A stretch of DNA of 64,000 nucleotides. It comes from Acidobacteriota bacterium (lineage in GTDB: Bacteria > Acidobacteriota > Terriglobia > Bryobacterales > Bryobacteraceae). Under the pieces are notes generated by a model. The model searched no databases. It had not been told where the DNA came from and saw only the letters and a list, made by a program, of their open reading frames with translations. Where the stretch lies: positions 22,642 to 86,641 of the forward strand of contig JAFKEE010000054.1 in the NCBI GenBank assembly GCA_017307505.1, in the 5' to 3' direction. The position numbers and the translations under genes were made by a program. Positions within the stretch are counted from its first letter, which is position 1. Each line of letters starts with the position of its first letter. This document shows positions 63,150 to 64,000 of this stretch, in pieces.

Positions 63150-63920
63150 TTCGGGCAGCCGCTCCAGATAGAAGAGCTTCCAGTCAGGGAGCCGCAGACG
63201 CACCAGATATTGGTAAAGGTTATTGCCAGCGGCGTCTGTCATACAGACCTGCATGCCGCCAGCGGCGACTGGCCCGTGAAGCCGAAATTGCCATTGGTGC
63301 CGGGTCATGAGGCTATCGGGTATGTAGCGGCCGTGGGGCAGGAAGTAACCAATGTAAAGGAGGGTGACGTCGTAGGCGTACCCTGGCTGTACAGCGCCTG
63401 CGGCTGCTGCGAATACTGTACGACGGGCTGGGAAACGCTCTGCGAGCAGCAGCAGAATGGAGGTTACAGCGTGGACGGCGGATATGCCGAGTATGTCATC
63501 GCGGATGCCCGGTATGTTGGAAGATTTCCTTTTGGGATCAATTTTATCGAGATGGCGCCCATCATCTGTGCAGGAGTCACCGTCTACAAAGGGTTGAAGG
63601 AGACGGAGGCCAAACCCGGACAATGGGTAGCCATATCCGGCATCGGCGGACTGGGGCATCTGGCCGTCCAGTATGCAAAAGCCATGGGTTTGCGGGTGGC
63701 GGCCATCGACATCGATGATGAAAAGCTGCAGCTGGCCAGGGACCTGGGGGCGAGCCTTACCGTAAATGCATTGCAGCAGGACCCCGGGGCCTATCTGAAA
63801 AAGGAGGCCGGTGGGATGCACGGGGTGCTTGTCACTGCCATATCGCCTACAGCCTTTAGACAGGGGTTGTCTGCGTTGCGGAGGAAGGGGACGCTATCAT
63901 TGAATGGGCTGCCCCCCGGC
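63150..63920 (+). pseudogene. Zinc alcohol dehydrogenase (AdhP-like) fragment lacking both ends
   Basis: About 257 residues of a zinc-dependent alcohol dehydrogenase in one frame: FGQPLQIEELPVREP, ASGVCHTDLHAASGDW with the catalytic Cys, PGHEAIGYV, a structural-zinc Cys cluster (CGCCEYCTTGWETLCEQQ), and the NAD site GIGGLGHLA. The initial methionine stretch and about 80 C-terminal residues are missing: the frame ends abruptly after LNGLPPG, where family members continue. ATA, GTA, AGG and AAA codons are frequent, unlike the rest of the window, and suggest a lower-GC donor, perhaps Bacteroidota. No ribosome site, promoter, repeat or mobile gene flanks it. Confidence 0.8.
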
Positions 63921-63999
63921 AGCTGAATCGCAGTTGATGGGCGGTGTCGCGGATTCCACGCAGGGTTGCCGTGAACGGGCCGCCATTGTCGAAATCCAC
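63921..63999 (-). pseudogene. Possible continuation of the interrupted oxidoreductase
   Basis: Reading the minus strand from 63999, one frame gives VDFDNGGPFTATLRGIRDTA and then HQLRF in GC-rich local codons before meeting the dehydrogenase fragment. FDNG-FTATLRG resembles the sheet domain of Gfo/Idh/MocA proteins, which would fit the part just before the C-terminal fragment at 62946-63149. Only 26 residues are visible, so this is tentative. Confidence 0.35.
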
Positions 64000-64000
64000 C

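Noticed and set aside
62190..63926. Continuous plus-strand frame of 578 codons ending in the alcohol dehydrogenase
   Set aside because: The first two thirds are antisense to the symporter gene and the oxidoreductase fragment; only the part after about 63150 is a real protein sequence. The fusion is accidental.
1..64000. tRNA, rRNA, riboswitch, integrase, transposase or CRISPR genes
   Set aside because: None were recognised on reading both strands; a covariance-model search was not possible, so small RNAs could be missed.

Overview
The window looks like chromosomal DNA of a high-GC Acidobacteriota, most likely the Bryobacterales/Solibacteraceae side of the phylum. The grounds are an 'acidobacterial duplicated orphan permease' (ADOP) with its own PadR regulator, an Oar-like TonB receptor with an N-terminal carboxypeptidase-regulatory domain, a PEP-CTERM protein, several twin-arginine Gfo/Idh/MocA oxidoreductases, and a consistently GC-rich codon bias. 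No rRNA, tRNA, CRISPR array, transposase or integrase was seen.

Positions 1-14114 hold the main type VI secretion (T6SS) operon on the minus strand, in transcription order tssB, tssC, hcp, tagJ, tssA, tssE, tssF, tssG, vgrG (cut by the left edge). A SAM-dependent methyltransferase gene sits upstream of it and is divergent from a first tssK. Positions 14111-22161 interrupt the T6SS with an MFS transporter, a PadR/ADOP pair, a PPOX-type flavoprotein, and a GT2 glycosyltransferase coupled to a large membrane protein. Positions 22451-30347 resume the T6SS: a proline-rich, tail-anchored protein with ten GEFTR motifs is divergent from a second tssK followed by tssL and tssM. Together these could build baseplate, tail, tube/spike and inner-membrane complex. 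The sheath-recycling ATPase TssH/ClpV and lipoprotein TssJ are not in the window.

Positions 30398-48403 are mixed cargo: an orphan hydrogenase-maturation-type protease, a GT-C-like membrane protein, a Tat-exported oxidoreductase, a HAD protein, a RedB-like thioredoxin-fold protein coupled to a hybrid histidine kinase, a secreted alpha/beta-barrel protein, a 1925-residue alpha-2-macroglobulin with unusual inserts, a Ser/Thr kinase with a TPR-like extracytoplasmic half, and a PEP-CTERM protein.

Positions 48561-63149 look like a carbohydrate or sugar-acid catabolic island: DapA-like aldolase, NAD-dependent epimerase, oxidoreductases, TonB receptor, secreted toroid-type glycan enzyme, SDR, mandelate-racemase-type dehydratase, ceramidase-like protein, IclR regulator and sodium:solute symporter. 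A palindrome TCCAG-N4-CTGGA occurs once between the receptor and the divergent secreted enzyme and twice upstream of the symporter, a good candidate for the IclR operator.

At the right edge an oxidoreductase gene on the minus strand is interrupted by about 770 bp of a zinc alcohol dehydrogenase that lacks both ends and has a foreign codon style. This is either a recent odd insertion or, more likely, a chimeric join in the assembly. The most promising undescribed element is the GEFTR-repeat protein beside tssK2-tssL-tssM.
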